Position numbers and translations under genes: made by a program
Source: Mycobacterium barrassiae
GTDB taxonomy: Bacteria; Actinomycetota; Actinomycetes; Mycobacteriales; Mycobacteriaceae
Direction of reading: 5' to 3'
Length of the DNA stretch: 64,000 nt
Assembly (NCBI RefSeq): GCF_025822765.1
Contig: NZ_JACKUK010000027.1
Span: 328,148-392,147 of the forward strand
Notes under the pieces: generated by a model
The model's input: only the letters and a program-made list of their open reading frames with translations
Database searches by the model: none
What the model was told of the DNA's origin: nothing
Shown: piece after piece, positions 43,728 through 52,377 of the stretch
How positions within the stretch are numbered: position 1 is the stretch's first letter
How the letters are laid out: each line of letters starts with the position of its first letter

Positions 43728-44711
43728 TCACTCCTCGACCGACCCCACCGCTTCGGCCGCATCATCGGCGCCCGCGGGGCCGTCCGGTGTGCTGGCGACG
43801 AGCAGCCAGACGAGTGTCGCCAGCCCTGTGAAGATGCCCTGGACCGTCAGCAGGAACGCGATGTACTCGTGCCAGCGGGACAGCACGTCGCCGCATCCCT
43901 GGCCATCCCACGGAAGGGTGGAGAGCGTCGCGACCAACGCGGCCGCCAGCACCGTCACCGTGGCTGCGGTCGCTGCGCGCTGGCCGGCGTCGGTCAGCGT
44001 CCGGCGGAAGTAGTTGAACTCGACGCCGAGCGCCAGCAACAGGACGGGTATCACTTCCGCCACCAGCTGGAAGAACACCGGGCTGATCGCACCCTGACAG
44101 AGTTGCGAGAGCACCGACATCTGTTCTGACTCCGAGAGATTCGCGATCTCGGCCTCGAGCGCCGGGCCCAGCGTCCGAATCGTGTCGATGTCGAAGAGGT
44201 CGACGTAGGCAGTCGCCGCCAGGTAACAAAGCCAGGTTCCGATGACCAGCGGGACGATTGCCCGCACCCGGGACCAGTCGACGAGCAACCTCAGCCGTCG
44301 CTCGCTGTTGACCAGGGTGAGCGGGTCGGCATTCAGCGATGCGGCGATGGTGAAACCCATTGCGGCGGCGTAGACAGTCGCGGTCACCACGTCCACGCCG
44401 ATCGAATCCAGGGAGATGAGTCGGAACCCGTCGATACCGATCAGGATGGCGACGCCCGTCCACCACCAACCCCAAAGCCGCGGCGCATCACCGTCCGCCC
44501 GCGTGATCGCACGCTTCATCAAGCCGACGAGGGTGAGCACGGCGGCGTCGACGACGATCACCGCGATCCGCCATGCCATCTCTTGGCGGGAGCCGGTGGA
44601 CGGAAACAGCTGTGACACGACCTGCTCGCTGTAGGAGAACGCGAACACCATGAGGAAGACGACGCCGAAGACCGCGCGATCTGCCCGCGGAGGTGAGATT
44701 GCTTCAGACAC
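43728..44711 (-). CDS. Multi-pass membrane protein, tandem paralog 2
   Basis: 327-aa protein with about seven transmembrane helices (for example AVFGVVFLMVFAFSYSEQV, VIGTWLCYLAATAYVDLFD, LLLALGVEFNYFRRTL). It is a clear paralog of the gene upstream: shared blocks are FAFSYSE/FVFSYSE, VIGTxxxYLAxTAxxDxFDxDT, GVEFNYFRRTL and STLPWxGxGCGxVLxxWHEY. I do not recognise a known family. The two genes overlap by eight bases and are surely cotranscribed. The conserved GCG...WHEY loop may carry a functional site. Confidence 0.8.
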   Translation of the reverse strand: MSEAISPPRADRAVFGVVFLMVFAFSYSEQVVSQLFPSTGSRQEMAWRIAVIVVDAAVLTLVGLMKRAITRADGDAPRLWGWWWTGVAILIGIDGFRLISLDSIGVDVVTATVYAAAMGFTIAASLNADPLTLVNSERRLRLLVDWSRVRAIVPLVIGTWLCYLAATAYVDLFDIDTIRTLGPALEAEIANLSESEQMSVLSQLCQGAISPVFFQLVAEVIPVLLLALGVEFNYFRRTLTDAGQRAATAATVTVLAAALVATLSTLPWDGQGCGDVLSRWHEYIAFLLTVQGIFTGLATLVWLLVASTPDGPAGADDAAEAVGSVEE

Positions 44712-45693
44712 TGTCGACTCCCGAGGTGTTGCGTCGGTCTGGGTCGCTCACCACAAGCACCCACACGAGCGTCGCCAGGCCCGTGGCGACGCCCTGCACG
44801 GCGATCACGAACGTCAGGTATTCATGCCAATAACCCAGCACTTCACCGCAACCGCTGCCGCCCCACGGCAGTGTGGAGATCGCCAGCGCCAGCCCGGTCG
44901 ACATGACGGTCACGGTGGCAGCAGCGGCAGCGCGTTGGACGGGCTCGGCCAGCGTGCGCCGGAAGTAGTTGAACTCCACGCCAAGTGTGAGCAGCAGCAA
45001 TGGGATCACCTTGACGACCTGCTGGAAGAACGCCGGGCTCACCGCCCCCTCGCACAGGGTCGCGTTGGCGCCGAGCTGTTCCTCCAATGGCATGGCCGCG
45101 ACTTCGGCCGCAATCTCGGGATCGAGGATCCGCACGGTGTCGAGATCGAAGAAATCGTCGAAGGCGGTGGAGGCGAGATAAAGGACGAAGGTTCCGATGA
45201 CAAGCGGAACCACCGCGCGAACGCGCTCCCAATCGGCCGGCGCCGCGGCGCGCCACTCCTTGCCGAACAACACCAGCGGAGAGACGTTGAGCGACAACGC
45301 CATCAGGACTCCCATCAGGCAGGCCATCCCGACGGACATCGCGATGTCGAGCCACAGCGGGTGCTCGTCCGGAAGGAGAATCAGTAACACGTCGAGGACG
45401 ACCACAGTGGCGAACGCGATCCACCATGGGCGCCACAGCCGTTGGACCCCACCGTCGGCTTGCGCAATCTCACGCTTGAGCAGACCGACCACGGCGAGCA
45501 CGGCCGCGTCGAGTCCGACCAGCCCGACGATCCAACCGAGCACGTGGTCGTTGCCGGTCGCATCGAGCACCGCGAACACGATGTCTTCGCTGTAGGAGAA
45601 GACGAAGAGCAGAAGGAAGACCACCGCCAGCACGGCGCGGTCGCGGTTATGTCGTGTCAAGAGCGTGCGGAAGACGGTGTCAGATTTGACCAC
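44704..45693 (-). CDS. Multi-pass membrane protein, tandem paralog 1
   Basis: 329-aa protein with the same helix plan and motifs as its downstream paralog (FVFSYSEDIVFAVLDATGND, GVEFNYFRRTLAEP, WGGSGCGEVLGYWHEYL). The GTG at 45693 (or 45696) was chosen because GAGGAGGG lies a few bases upstream and it matches the paralog length; the frame continues to 45741. Unknown function; two diverged copies in one operon could form a heterodimer. Confidence 0.78.
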   Translation of the reverse strand: MVKSDTVFRTLLTRHNRDRAVLAVVFLLLFVFSYSEDIVFAVLDATGNDHVLGWIVGLVGLDAAVLAVVGLLKREIAQADGGVQRLWRPWWIAFATVVVLDVLLILLPDEHPLWLDIAMSVGMACLMGVLMALSLNVSPLVLFGKEWRAAAPADWERVRAVVPLVIGTFVLYLASTAFDDFFDLDTVRILDPEIAAEVAAMPLEEQLGANATLCEGAVSPAFFQQVVKVIPLLLLTLGVEFNYFRRTLAEPVQRAAAAATVTVMSTGLALAISTLPWGGSGCGEVLGYWHEYLTFVIAVQGVATGLATLVWVLVVSDPDRRNTSGVDSV

Positions 45694-45813
45694 CACCGCG
45701 CCCTCCTCGTGCTCCGCTGGTACTAGGCACTCGCGCCTCATTTGGCACGATCAGGCTAGACCGCGGGGCGGCCGTGCGGGAGTCAACGCCGCGCGGTCGA
45801 GTCCGGACTGACG

Positions 45814-46830
45814 CTAATCCTCTTGATTCGTGGACGTACGAGCGGATTCCGCGCGCTCGCGCTTGATCTTCCGGACGTAGGCCAGATAGGCCTTCACCGC
45901 CGGGATGCCCATATTGGGGTTCACGATGTGCGCGAGGATGCTGATGTTGCGGCTGACGGCCATCATCGCGGTGAAGAGCGTCATGCGCGCTTTCCGGCTC
46001 AGCCCATGCTGATCCCCGTGCTGCCGGTAGTAGGTGGTCTCGTCGCCACTGAAGTTCTTGGCCGGGGCGGCCGTGTAGTAGAAGAGCGCGACGGATCGCC
46101 GCCAACGGCCGTCGGCGATCGGATCGGTGTAACCGTGTACCGACTGGTCATCGGTGCGGAAGATGACGGCCCTACCCCACCCCGGCACGGCCGTGTCGAC
46201 GGCGCGGCCCTCTTGGTCGTAGAACGACAGACAACCGCCGTCCTGCGCCGTCCAGCCCTCGTTCAAGTACACGATGACGTTGATGCGTCGGTACAGATTC
46301 AAGAAGCGATAGAAGTGGAAGTCGGTGTGCGGCGTGAGGATTCCGCCCGGGCCACTGACGTGTATGCCACCGCCGTACAGATAGGGATCCGGGAGCAACT
46401 GCTTGATGCCGGTGATCTGTTCGAGCACTCGCAGGAACGGCGGCTCGTTGAGCTCCCGGATGAGGCCTTTATACGGTTCCGGAATGCGGTCGATTTCAAA
46501 GCAGAACCGCTTGTTTCGGATGTAGCCGTCGTCCACTTCGTTCCACAAGGGCCATGAGCTATCCGGAAAGGCGTTGGCTGCCGAAGGGTCGAGGCGCAGG
46601 AGGTCGTCGACCACCAGGTGCGGAAAGGGTTGCGCCGCATGGAATTGGCGGCGTAACTCGGATGCGTTCCGCTCGAGTTCGGCGATGTTCAGAAGTGACT
46701 CTGCGTTCGCTTCCGCGCTTCCCGCAGGCGTCCAACGGTTTACAACAGCCTTACTTGCCCCCGCCCCGTTTGAGTCGGTCACTCGGCGGCTGCTGACCGA
46801 CGCGTCGGCCGGTACGGCGGGGGTATTCAT
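45814..46830 (-). CDS. 2-oxoglutarate/Fe(II) oxygenase
   Basis: 338-aa dioxygenase of the prolyl-4-hydroxylase-like group. Iron ligands: HxD in GILTPHTDFHFYRFL and the distal His in SVHGYTDPIADGRWRRS, whose later Arg would bind 2-oxoglutarate. The N-terminal 60 residues are low-complexity and unlike the core. Substrate unknown. ATG 46830 has GAGGAG upstream. A 16-bp palindrome sits 14 bases before the start. Confidence 0.87.
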   Translation of the reverse strand: MNTPAVPADASVSSRRVTDSNGAGASKAVVNRWTPAGSAEANAESLLNIAELERNASELRRQFHAAQPFPHLVVDDLLRLDPSAANAFPDSSWPLWNEVDDGYIRNKRFCFEIDRIPEPYKGLIRELNEPPFLRVLEQITGIKQLLPDPYLYGGGIHVSGPGGILTPHTDFHFYRFLNLYRRINVIVYLNEGWTAQDGGCLSFYDQEGRAVDTAVPGWGRAVIFRTDDQSVHGYTDPIADGRWRRSVALFYYTAAPAKNFSGDETTYYRQHGDQHGLSRKARMTLFTAMMAVSRNISILAHIVNPNMGIPAVKAYLAYVRKIKRERAESARTSTNQED

Positions 46831-46844
46831 AGCTCCTCTAACGG

Positions 46845-46860
46845 AAGTAAGTATTTACTT
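46845..46860. promoter_or_regulatory. Palindromic operator upstream of 2OG oxygenase gene
   Basis: AAGTAAGTATTTACTT has perfect 6-bp arms AAGTAA and TTACTT around a 4-bp centre. It lies between RBS and probable promoter of the minus-strand oxygenase gene. This is the style of a TetR-family operator. No regulator gene lies beside it. Confidence 0.5.
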
Positions 46861-47024
46861 TCGTTCTATTGGAGCACGCTCCCCGGCACGCCGTCAACCC
46901 GCAAACGCAGGCTGTAGTGACGCGACGACGCCTAAAACCTTGACCACCGCATGTCGGTCTCGATCGTGCGGCGCATCGAATTCGGCACACGGACCACGCC
47001 GTTCGGCGTGTTTGCGCGTATCTA

Positions 47025-47447
47025 CTACTCGACGACGAAAACCGGGATCTGCCGTTCCGTCTTCGTCTGGTACTCGGCGTACGGCGGGTACGCCTCCACC
47101 GCAAGCTTCCACCAGTGTTCGCGTTCCGCGCCGTGGATTTCCCGTGCGGTCATCGTGGCGACCTTGTCGCCGTCTTGGACCGTCACCTCGGGGTTCGCCT
47201 TGACGTTGAAGTACCAGAATGGGTGCTCAGGAGCGCCGCCCTTTGACGCCACCATGGCGTATCGGCCGTTCTCCTCGACCCGCATCAGCGGCACATAGCG
47301 CTTCGCACCGGTCTTGGCGCCGGTCGTGGTGAACAGGACGATCGGACGGTCGAGCACCTGGACACCGTCGGTCGTACCCTGTTCCAGGATGCGTTCGGTC
47401 TGCTCACGGACCCAGTCGGTAGGGCTCAGCTTTGGTTGCTCGGTCAC
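47025..47447 (-). CDS. Deazaflavin (F420)-dependent nitroreductase-family protein
   Basis: 140-aa protein of the Ddn family: LFTTTGAKTGAKRYVPLMRV, then GRYAMVASKGGAPEHPFWYF with NVKANPEVTVQDG, and ending IPVFVVE. It likely uses reduced F420 to reduce quinones or nitro compounds. The GTG at 47447 was chosen because AAGGG lies about five bases upstream; the frame extends to 47480. Confidence 0.88.
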   Translation of the reverse strand: MTEQPKLSPTDWVREQTERILEQGTTDGVQVLDRPIVLFTTTGAKTGAKRYVPLMRVEENGRYAMVASKGGAPEHPFWYFNVKANPEVTVQDGDKVATMTAREIHGAEREHWWKLAVEAYPPYAEYQTKTERQIPVFVVE

Positions 47448-47571
47448 GAAACCCTTCAACGCGCCGGCCGGACGCCTCATTCCCTGCGACTTGAGATACC
47501 GCAGCCCACGTGGCTATCGCGGTAGGGTCGCGGCAGAGCCAATCGACAAACAATTGAAAGCGGGGAGCACG

Positions 47572-47898
47572 ATGCAAACCCTTCTTCAAACCACGCGACG
47601 ACTGGCCATCGCAGGTGCGTTCCTGGCGGCACCGCTGATTGCGGCGGTCATTCTCGGCCACCCCGGTCAGCCCGCGTCGCTTGCCCAATGTGCGCCGGGC
47701 GAGGACGGGGATCTCTATACCGGCCATTGTGTTCCGTACCTTGTCCCCAACTCACCCGCGAGCGGGTGCCCGGCCGGAGTCAGCGGCGCGGAATGCAATG
47801 TCCAGAGCCAACCCGTCTCCAACCCGCCGGACGTCCGCGGCGACCAGCCGGCGGAGCCGGATCAGTCACTCCTCGAAGTGTCGACGCCCGACTACTGA
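47572..47898 (+). CDS. Small secreted Cys-containing protein
   Basis: 108-aa exported protein. Signal peptide MQTLLQTTRRLAIAGAFLAA and on to about residue 38 (SLAQ). Mature part has four Cys: QCAPGEDGDLYTGHCVPYL, SGCPAGVSG and ECNVQSQP, probably two disulfides, then a Pro-rich acidic tail. GGGGAG lies seven bases before the ATG and TAGGGT at 47523-47528 is a -10 candidate. Function unknown. Confidence 0.8.
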   Translation: MQTLLQTTRRLAIAGAFLAAPLIAAVILGHPGQPASLAQCAPGEDGDLYTGHCVPYLVPNSPASGCPAGVSGAECNVQSQPVSNPPDVRGDQPAEPDQSLLEVSTPDY

Positions 47899-47978
47899 TC
47901 CGCGGCCGCGCGCAGGATTCCGAGTAGCGTCCGCAGCTGCGCGCAACCTAGAAGCCGGTCGAGGGCCATGTGTGGTCC

Positions 47979-48848
47979 TCAGGGCGCGAAGGGCGCTGGG
48001 CCCGGCGGCACAGCCGGCGCCGGTGCGGGACCCGGCAGCGGTCCAGGCGCCCGGAGCGTCGAACCGCCGGCATGCGGCTGACCTGCGACGGGCACGGACA
48101 ACAACGCGGGGGCCTGCGGCTGAGCCGGCGCAGTCGACTCCGGCGTTTCGGTGGCGGCCTCCTCCGTCCAGCTCGCCAGAAGTTTGTGGGCAACCAACGT
48201 CGCTCCTTCATTCGCCAGCCCGACCTCGGGGTAGCGACTGTGCACACCGAAGCTCCTGCCATCGGGATCGCACACCAGGTCGTCTTCGACACACAGATCG
48301 ACGGTCTTGTCTACGTAGCGGGGCCCGATCACGATCTGCGGGTCATTGATCGCCCGCATGAAGCGCGCCGACGGCTTACCGAACAACGCGACCGCGGCGA
48401 CGTGCTCGGCGACCTCGAGCGGCATCGGCGCGGGCACCGCCATGTCCGTTACTCCGTCGGGTACGACATTCGCGGTGACAAAGCCCATGACTGCTGCGCC
48501 TTGGGAGAAGCCGCCGAGCACCATCTTGGTTTCAGGGCACGCGGCAGCCGTGGCGAGGATACGGGCGCGGGCATCGTTGATGCCGTCGACAGCGGTCCGA
48601 AAGTCAGTGGTGGCAGGGTAATTCACCGCATACACACTGAGCGACTTCGGACCGACTTGAGACTGCAACGATTTGACGAACGCCTCCCCCGTCGGGCCGA
48701 CGCCAGGTAGCTCGGTGGTGCCGCGGGCGAATATCACCTCGGCGTCAGGACACGGCGCTGCATGCACGGCGGGCACAGAGGCGCTTTGCAGCAACGCAGT
48801 TGCGGCTGCTGCGGCGCCCAGTACCCCAATCGTTCGAAATGCCCCCAT
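47979..48848 (-). CDS. Cutinase-family serine esterase, secreted
   Basis: 289-aa exported cutinase-like protein. Signal peptide to about residue 31. Catalytic Ser115 in VLGGFSQGAAVMGF, Asp in EDDLVCDPDGRS, His in GVHSRYPEVG; the Cys pair CPDAEV and CPETK frames the fold. The last 60 residues are Pro/Ala-rich. It would hydrolyse lipid esters outside the cell, as CLPs do. ATG 48848 begins the signal peptide. Confidence 0.92.
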   Translation of the reverse strand: MGAFRTIGVLGAAAAATALLQSASVPAVHAAPCPDAEVIFARGTTELPGVGPTGEAFVKSLQSQVGPKSLSVYAVNYPATTDFRTAVDGINDARARILATAAACPETKMVLGGFSQGAAVMGFVTANVVPDGVTDMAVPAPMPLEVAEHVAAVALFGKPSARFMRAINDPQIVIGPRYVDKTVDLCVEDDLVCDPDGRSFGVHSRYPEVGLANEGATLVAHKLLASWTEEAATETPESTAPAQPQAPALLSVPVAGQPHAGGSTLRAPGPLPGPAPAPAVPPGPAPFAP

Positions 48849-49019
48849 GTGCTCATGCTGACACGCAGCGCTACACGCCGCGCTCCGAGCGGAGGAATAC
48901 TCAGAGAAAAGCCAAACTTTGGTTGCCCGACAGATCAACCACTAAGAAATTCGTGAGGCGTTATTGTCGCCACTGAAAATTTAATTGGGGTGCGCCACAA
49001 TGTGATTCCCCCGGCCTGG

Positions 49020-49202
49020 TCACCTCCGACGCCGCAGCAATGCGATCACGACACTGACGCCAACCGACAGCGCGAAGATCGCGAGTATCAGGTGGCGCAG
49101 GCCGTGCTCACTCGCTGTGAACGCCGCGAACTGAAGTCCGCCCGCGGTGAACGCGATCAACACGAACAGCCAGCCGAGCATTCGAAGCACCCGGGTCGAC
49201 AC
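49020..49202 (-). CDS. Small two-helix membrane protein
   Basis: 60-aa protein with two hydrophobic helices (LRMLGWLFVLIAFTAGGLQF and HLILAIFALSVGVSVVIALL) and an Arg-rich C-terminus. GTG start at 49202, with TATGCT five bases upstream. Function unknown. It follows the alpha/beta hydrolase gene by 25 bases in the same direction. Confidence 0.6.
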   Translation of the reverse strand: MSTRVLRMLGWLFVLIAFTAGGLQFAAFTASEHGLRHLILAIFALSVGVSVVIALLRRRR

Positions 49203-49227
49203 GCTTCAGCATAGGGCTCCGCGGCGA

Positions 49228-50163
49228 CTACGAGACCGTCGCGAGTGAACCCTGCGCACCACCCGTCGCCGACAGCGCGAGGCCGATGGCACTGCTGACT
49301 TGCTGCGGCGCCTCGTGCAGAAGCATGTGGCCCGCCGAAGGCACGTGCACGTGGACGGCGCCGGCGATCGCGTCAGCCAGATCGTCGGAATGTGACACCG
49401 GGGTCGCGAAGTCCATTCCACCGCTGACCACCACGGCCTTGGCGGTGATCGACTCGAGTGCGTCGTATCGGTCATAGTGCTTGAGTCCCAGCAGGAAACC
49501 GGCCGCGGTCGTCAGTGTGTTCTTCGGCAGCGCAGCCAATCCGGTCCGCGCGTGTGGGTTGAGGCCAGGGATCGCCAGGAGAGCATCGCTGAGTGGTTTC
49601 ACGATGGACTTGATCGCCCGGTCAGTGGCGAACCTCGGTGCGCATTCGACGATTTCACACAGCATTTCGGTGGCGGGTGTGGCGATCAGGCGCCCGATCC
49701 CCCGCTCGGCGAGCTTGCCCGCCGCGGTCGCGACGAGGACCAGCCCGCTCGGCTCGACTGGTCGATGAGCGGCGGGGCGTCCGAGGTACTCGAGCGCCGT
49801 CATGCCACCCATCGAATGCCCGACGAGCGTCAACGCGCCACTCACGTTCAGTGCGGATAACACGTTGGCCAGGTCGGCGGCGAGCCGCCCGATCCGGTAG
49901 GTGCGCATGGGCGCCGACGACGAGGCGCCGTGGCCACGGTGGTCGTAGGTGATGATTCGGATCGAATTGCCCCACCGTTGCACGAGATCGCGGACCTGGG
50001 CTGCCCAGCTGTCTTGCGTCAGGCACAGTCCGTGCATCAGCACGATGGTGTGCTCCGCGTCGGCGCTGCCGAAGTCGCGAACCGCGAGTCGCACACCGTC
50101 GCTAGCGGTCACTCTGCGATCGAGATAGCCCAAGGTCGGTACGTCCTCATCAGTTGCGAACAC
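49228..50163 (-). CDS. Alpha/beta hydrolase
   Basis: 311-aa hydrolase. Oxyanion HG motif IVLMHGLCLTQDSW, IITYDHRGHGAS, nucleophile elbow LVGHSMGGMTALEY (Ser117), Asp in VVSGGMDFATPVSH, and His in HVPSAGHMLLHE, so the triad is complete. GTG start at 50163. Substrate unknown; it resembles lipase/esterases of the Rv-type LipV/LipG group. The small membrane gene follows. Confidence 0.88.
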   Translation of the reverse strand: MFATDEDVPTLGYLDRRVTASDGVRLAVRDFGSADAEHTIVLMHGLCLTQDSWAAQVRDLVQRWGNSIRIITYDHRGHGASSSAPMRTYRIGRLAADLANVLSALNVSGALTLVGHSMGGMTALEYLGRPAAHRPVEPSGLVLVATAAGKLAERGIGRLIATPATEMLCEIVECAPRFATDRAIKSIVKPLSDALLAIPGLNPHARTGLAALPKNTLTTAAGFLLGLKHYDRYDALESITAKAVVVSGGMDFATPVSHSDDLADAIAGAVHVHVPSAGHMLLHEAPQQVSSAIGLALSATGGAQGSLATVS

Positions 50164-50313
50164 TGTTGTCTCCCTGCCGATCCCATGCGCCCTCGAGCGC
50201 TTCCTGCTTTAGAAGGTAGGGATGGCCCCATGCGTTGTCGCGCTTATGCGCACAAGCCACGCAACGCGCGATGCCGCAACTTCTGCGCATTGTGCTCAGA
50301 CACGCGTGTGCAC

Positions 50314-51066
50314 TTACTTGCGCAGGTTGCGGTAGGCGTTGCCGATGCGCTCGATGACGTCGGGATGCCAGATGACCTCGCGGTAGGCCAGCGTCTCGTA
50401 GGTGAGCGCGGCGATCGGGTCCATGGCGGGCGAGCGCAGAGCCATCTCCTTGTTGATCATGGCCGACGCGGTGGTGGTCTCCGCGATCGATTTCGCGAGT
50501 TCGGTTGCGGCGGTGACGGCCTGCCCGGCGGGGACGAGTCGGTCCAGCAGACCGATGCGGAATGCCTCAGCGGCATCGATGCGGTCACCGGAGAAGGTCA
50601 GCAGCTTGGCCTGACTGAGCCCGACGATCTTCCACAGCGGGGAGAAGTACGGGGTCAAGCCCATCTTGATCTGCGGGTATCCCATGATGACGTCGTCGGA
50701 GCCGATGCGGATGTCGGAGAAGACCGCGATGTCGCAGCCGCCGCCGAGTGCAGGCCCGGCGACCGCGGCGATGGTCGGCTTCGGGTAGTCCAGCAGCGTG
50801 CCGTAGGCGCGCAGGCACGCATCGGAGTAGGTGCCGCGCAACTCATCGGTGAACCCGGATTGCAGTTTGAGATCCAGTCCTGCGCAGAACACGCTGTCAC
50901 CACCGGTGATGACCACGGCGGCGACATCGTCGTTGGCGCGCCAATCGTCGAGGCAGTCGCTGAGGTTGCCCAGCACCTCCAGGCTCAGCGCGTTGCGACG
51001 GTCCGGCCGATTGAAAGTGATGGTGCCGACGCCGTCGGTGATGTCGGTGAGAATCTCGGTATACAT
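50314..51066 (-). CDS. Enoyl-CoA hydratase/isomerase family protein
   Basis: 250-aa crotonase. Oxyanion-hole motifs GGDSVFCAGLDLKLQSG and GPALGGGCDIAVFSD; the usual second Glu position reads MGYPQIKMGLTPYFSP, with Gln instead of Glu, so it may not be a plain hydratase. Start ATG 51066 has GAAGGA six bases upstream (the ATG at 51072 abuts it). It follows the acyl-CoA dehydrogenase by 45 bases in a catabolic operon. Confidence 0.9.
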   Translation of the reverse strand: MYTEILTDITDGVGTITFNRPDRRNALSLEVLGNLSDCLDDWRANDDVAAVVITGGDSVFCAGLDLKLQSGFTDELRGTYSDACLRAYGTLLDYPKPTIAAVAGPALGGGCDIAVFSDIRIGSDDVIMGYPQIKMGLTPYFSPLWKIVGLSQAKLLTFSGDRIDAAEAFRIGLLDRLVPAGQAVTAATELAKSIAETTTASAMINKEMALRSPAMDPIAALTYETLAYREVIWHPDVIERIGNAYRNLRK

Positions 51067-51111
51067 GGTCATTCCTTCGGGTTCGGTGGGCAGGGTGTTC
51101 GGTGAAAAGGG

Positions 51112-52257
51112 TTACAGCCCAAGGTCTTTGCCGATGATTTCCTTCATGATCTCGGTGGTCCCGCCGTAGATGGTCTGAATCCGGGCGTCGGCGAACGCCC
51201 GGCACACCGAGTACTCGCGCATATAGCCGTAGCCGCCGTGCAGCTGCAGGCACCGGTCAGCCACCCGAACCTGCAGTTCGGTGGTCCACCACTTCGCCTT
51301 GGCTGCACTGGTGGCGCTGAGTTCATTGCGCGCATGCAGTTCCACGCAGTGGTCGACGAACACCCTCGCGATCTCGACTTCCGTGCACAGCTCGGCCAGC
51401 AGGAATCTGTTGTGCTGAAAGGCGCCGATGGGCTTGCCGAAGGCGGTGCGCTGCTTGACGTATTCCAGGGTGGTGGCGAGCACTCCCTCGGCGGCGGCCA
51501 CCGCGCTGACGGCCAAAGACAGTCGTTCCCGTGGCAGGTTGCGCATCAGTTGGTAGAAGCCGTCGCCTTCGTTGCCGAGCAGGTTGGCGGCTGGAACGCG
51601 GACGCCGGTGAAGCTGAGCTCGCTGGTGTCCTGTCCGTGCAGACCGAGCTTGTCGAGGTTGCGTCCCTTCTCGAATCCGGGGGTGTCGGCCTCGACGACG
51701 AAGAGGGACAGACCTCGGTGCCGGTCCTCGCCGGTGCGGGCCGCCACCACGACGAGATCGCAGTTCTGTCCGTTCGAGATGAAGGTCTTGGAGCCGTCGA
51801 TGACGTAATGGTCACCGTCGCGGACCGCACGGGTGCTGATGCCCGACAGGTCGCTGCCTGCGCCCGGTTCGGTCATGGCGATGGCCCCGATGAGTTCGCC
51901 GCTGGTCAGTCCAGGAAGCCAGCGCTCCTTCTGCTCCTCGGAGGTCATGTCGGTCAGGTAGGCGGCGACGACGTCGTTCTGCAGCACCAGCCCCATGCCG
52001 GCAGAGGGGTAGCCCGACCTTGCGAACTCCTCGTTGAGGATCGCGTTGAACCGGAAGTCGTCGACGCCGGCGCCGCCGAACCGCTCCGGGGTGGCGAACA
52101 GCAGCATGCCGTGCGCTCCGGCAGCGGCGAACATCGCCCGATCCACCCGCTTGTCGTGTTCCCACCGCGCGTAGTGGGGCGCCACCTCCGACGCGATGAA
52201 ACGCGCGACGGTGGACCGGAACTGCTCGTGCTCGTCGCTGTAGACCGGCCGGGTCAT
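51112..52257 (-). CDS. Acyl-CoA dehydrogenase
   Basis: 381-aa flavoprotein. Signatures are GAIAMTEPGAGSDLSGIST and, near the C-terminus, LQLHGGYGYMREYSVCRAFA. The region of the catalytic base reads DARIQTIYGGTTEIMKEIIG, with the Glu in GTTE as in typical FadE proteins. It introduces the alpha-beta double bond in an acyl-CoA of unknown structure. A TACGGT -10 seven bases before the ATG suggests leaderless transcription, and it overlaps the palindrome at 52268-52313. Confidence 0.94.
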   Translation of the reverse strand: MTRPVYSDEHEQFRSTVARFIASEVAPHYARWEHDKRVDRAMFAAAGAHGMLLFATPERFGGAGVDDFRFNAILNEEFARSGYPSAGMGLVLQNDVVAAYLTDMTSEEQKERWLPGLTSGELIGAIAMTEPGAGSDLSGISTRAVRDGDHYVIDGSKTFISNGQNCDLVVVAARTGEDRHRGLSLFVVEADTPGFEKGRNLDKLGLHGQDTSELSFTGVRVPAANLLGNEGDGFYQLMRNLPRERLSLAVSAVAAAEGVLATTLEYVKQRTAFGKPIGAFQHNRFLLAELCTEVEIARVFVDHCVELHARNELSATSAAKAKWWTTELQVRVADRCLQLHGGYGYMREYSVCRAFADARIQTIYGGTTEIMKEIIGKDLGL

Positions 52258-52267
52258 GGCAGAGACC

Positions 52268-52313
52268 GTACATGGTGTTCGACTTTTTGCATAAAAACTC
52301 GAACACCATGTAC
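52268..52313. promoter_or_regulatory. Operator-like palindrome in divergent promoter
   Basis: Perfect 15-bp arms GTACATGGTGTTCGA (52268-52282) and TCGAACACCATGTAC (52299-52313), 16 bases apart. It overlaps the -10 hexamers of both genes: TACGGT (52270-52265, minus) and TACAGT (52311-52316, plus). For the plus gene, TTGCAT at 52287-52292 lies 18 bases before that -10. A dimeric TetR-type repressor bound here would shut both promoters. Two TetR genes lie in the same cluster. Confidence 0.8.
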
Positions 52314-52377
52314 AGTTTCCTGCGGATGGGCGCGGTCAGCGCTCCTGACCCGCTCGCGTGAGGACTACAAGGACGGC

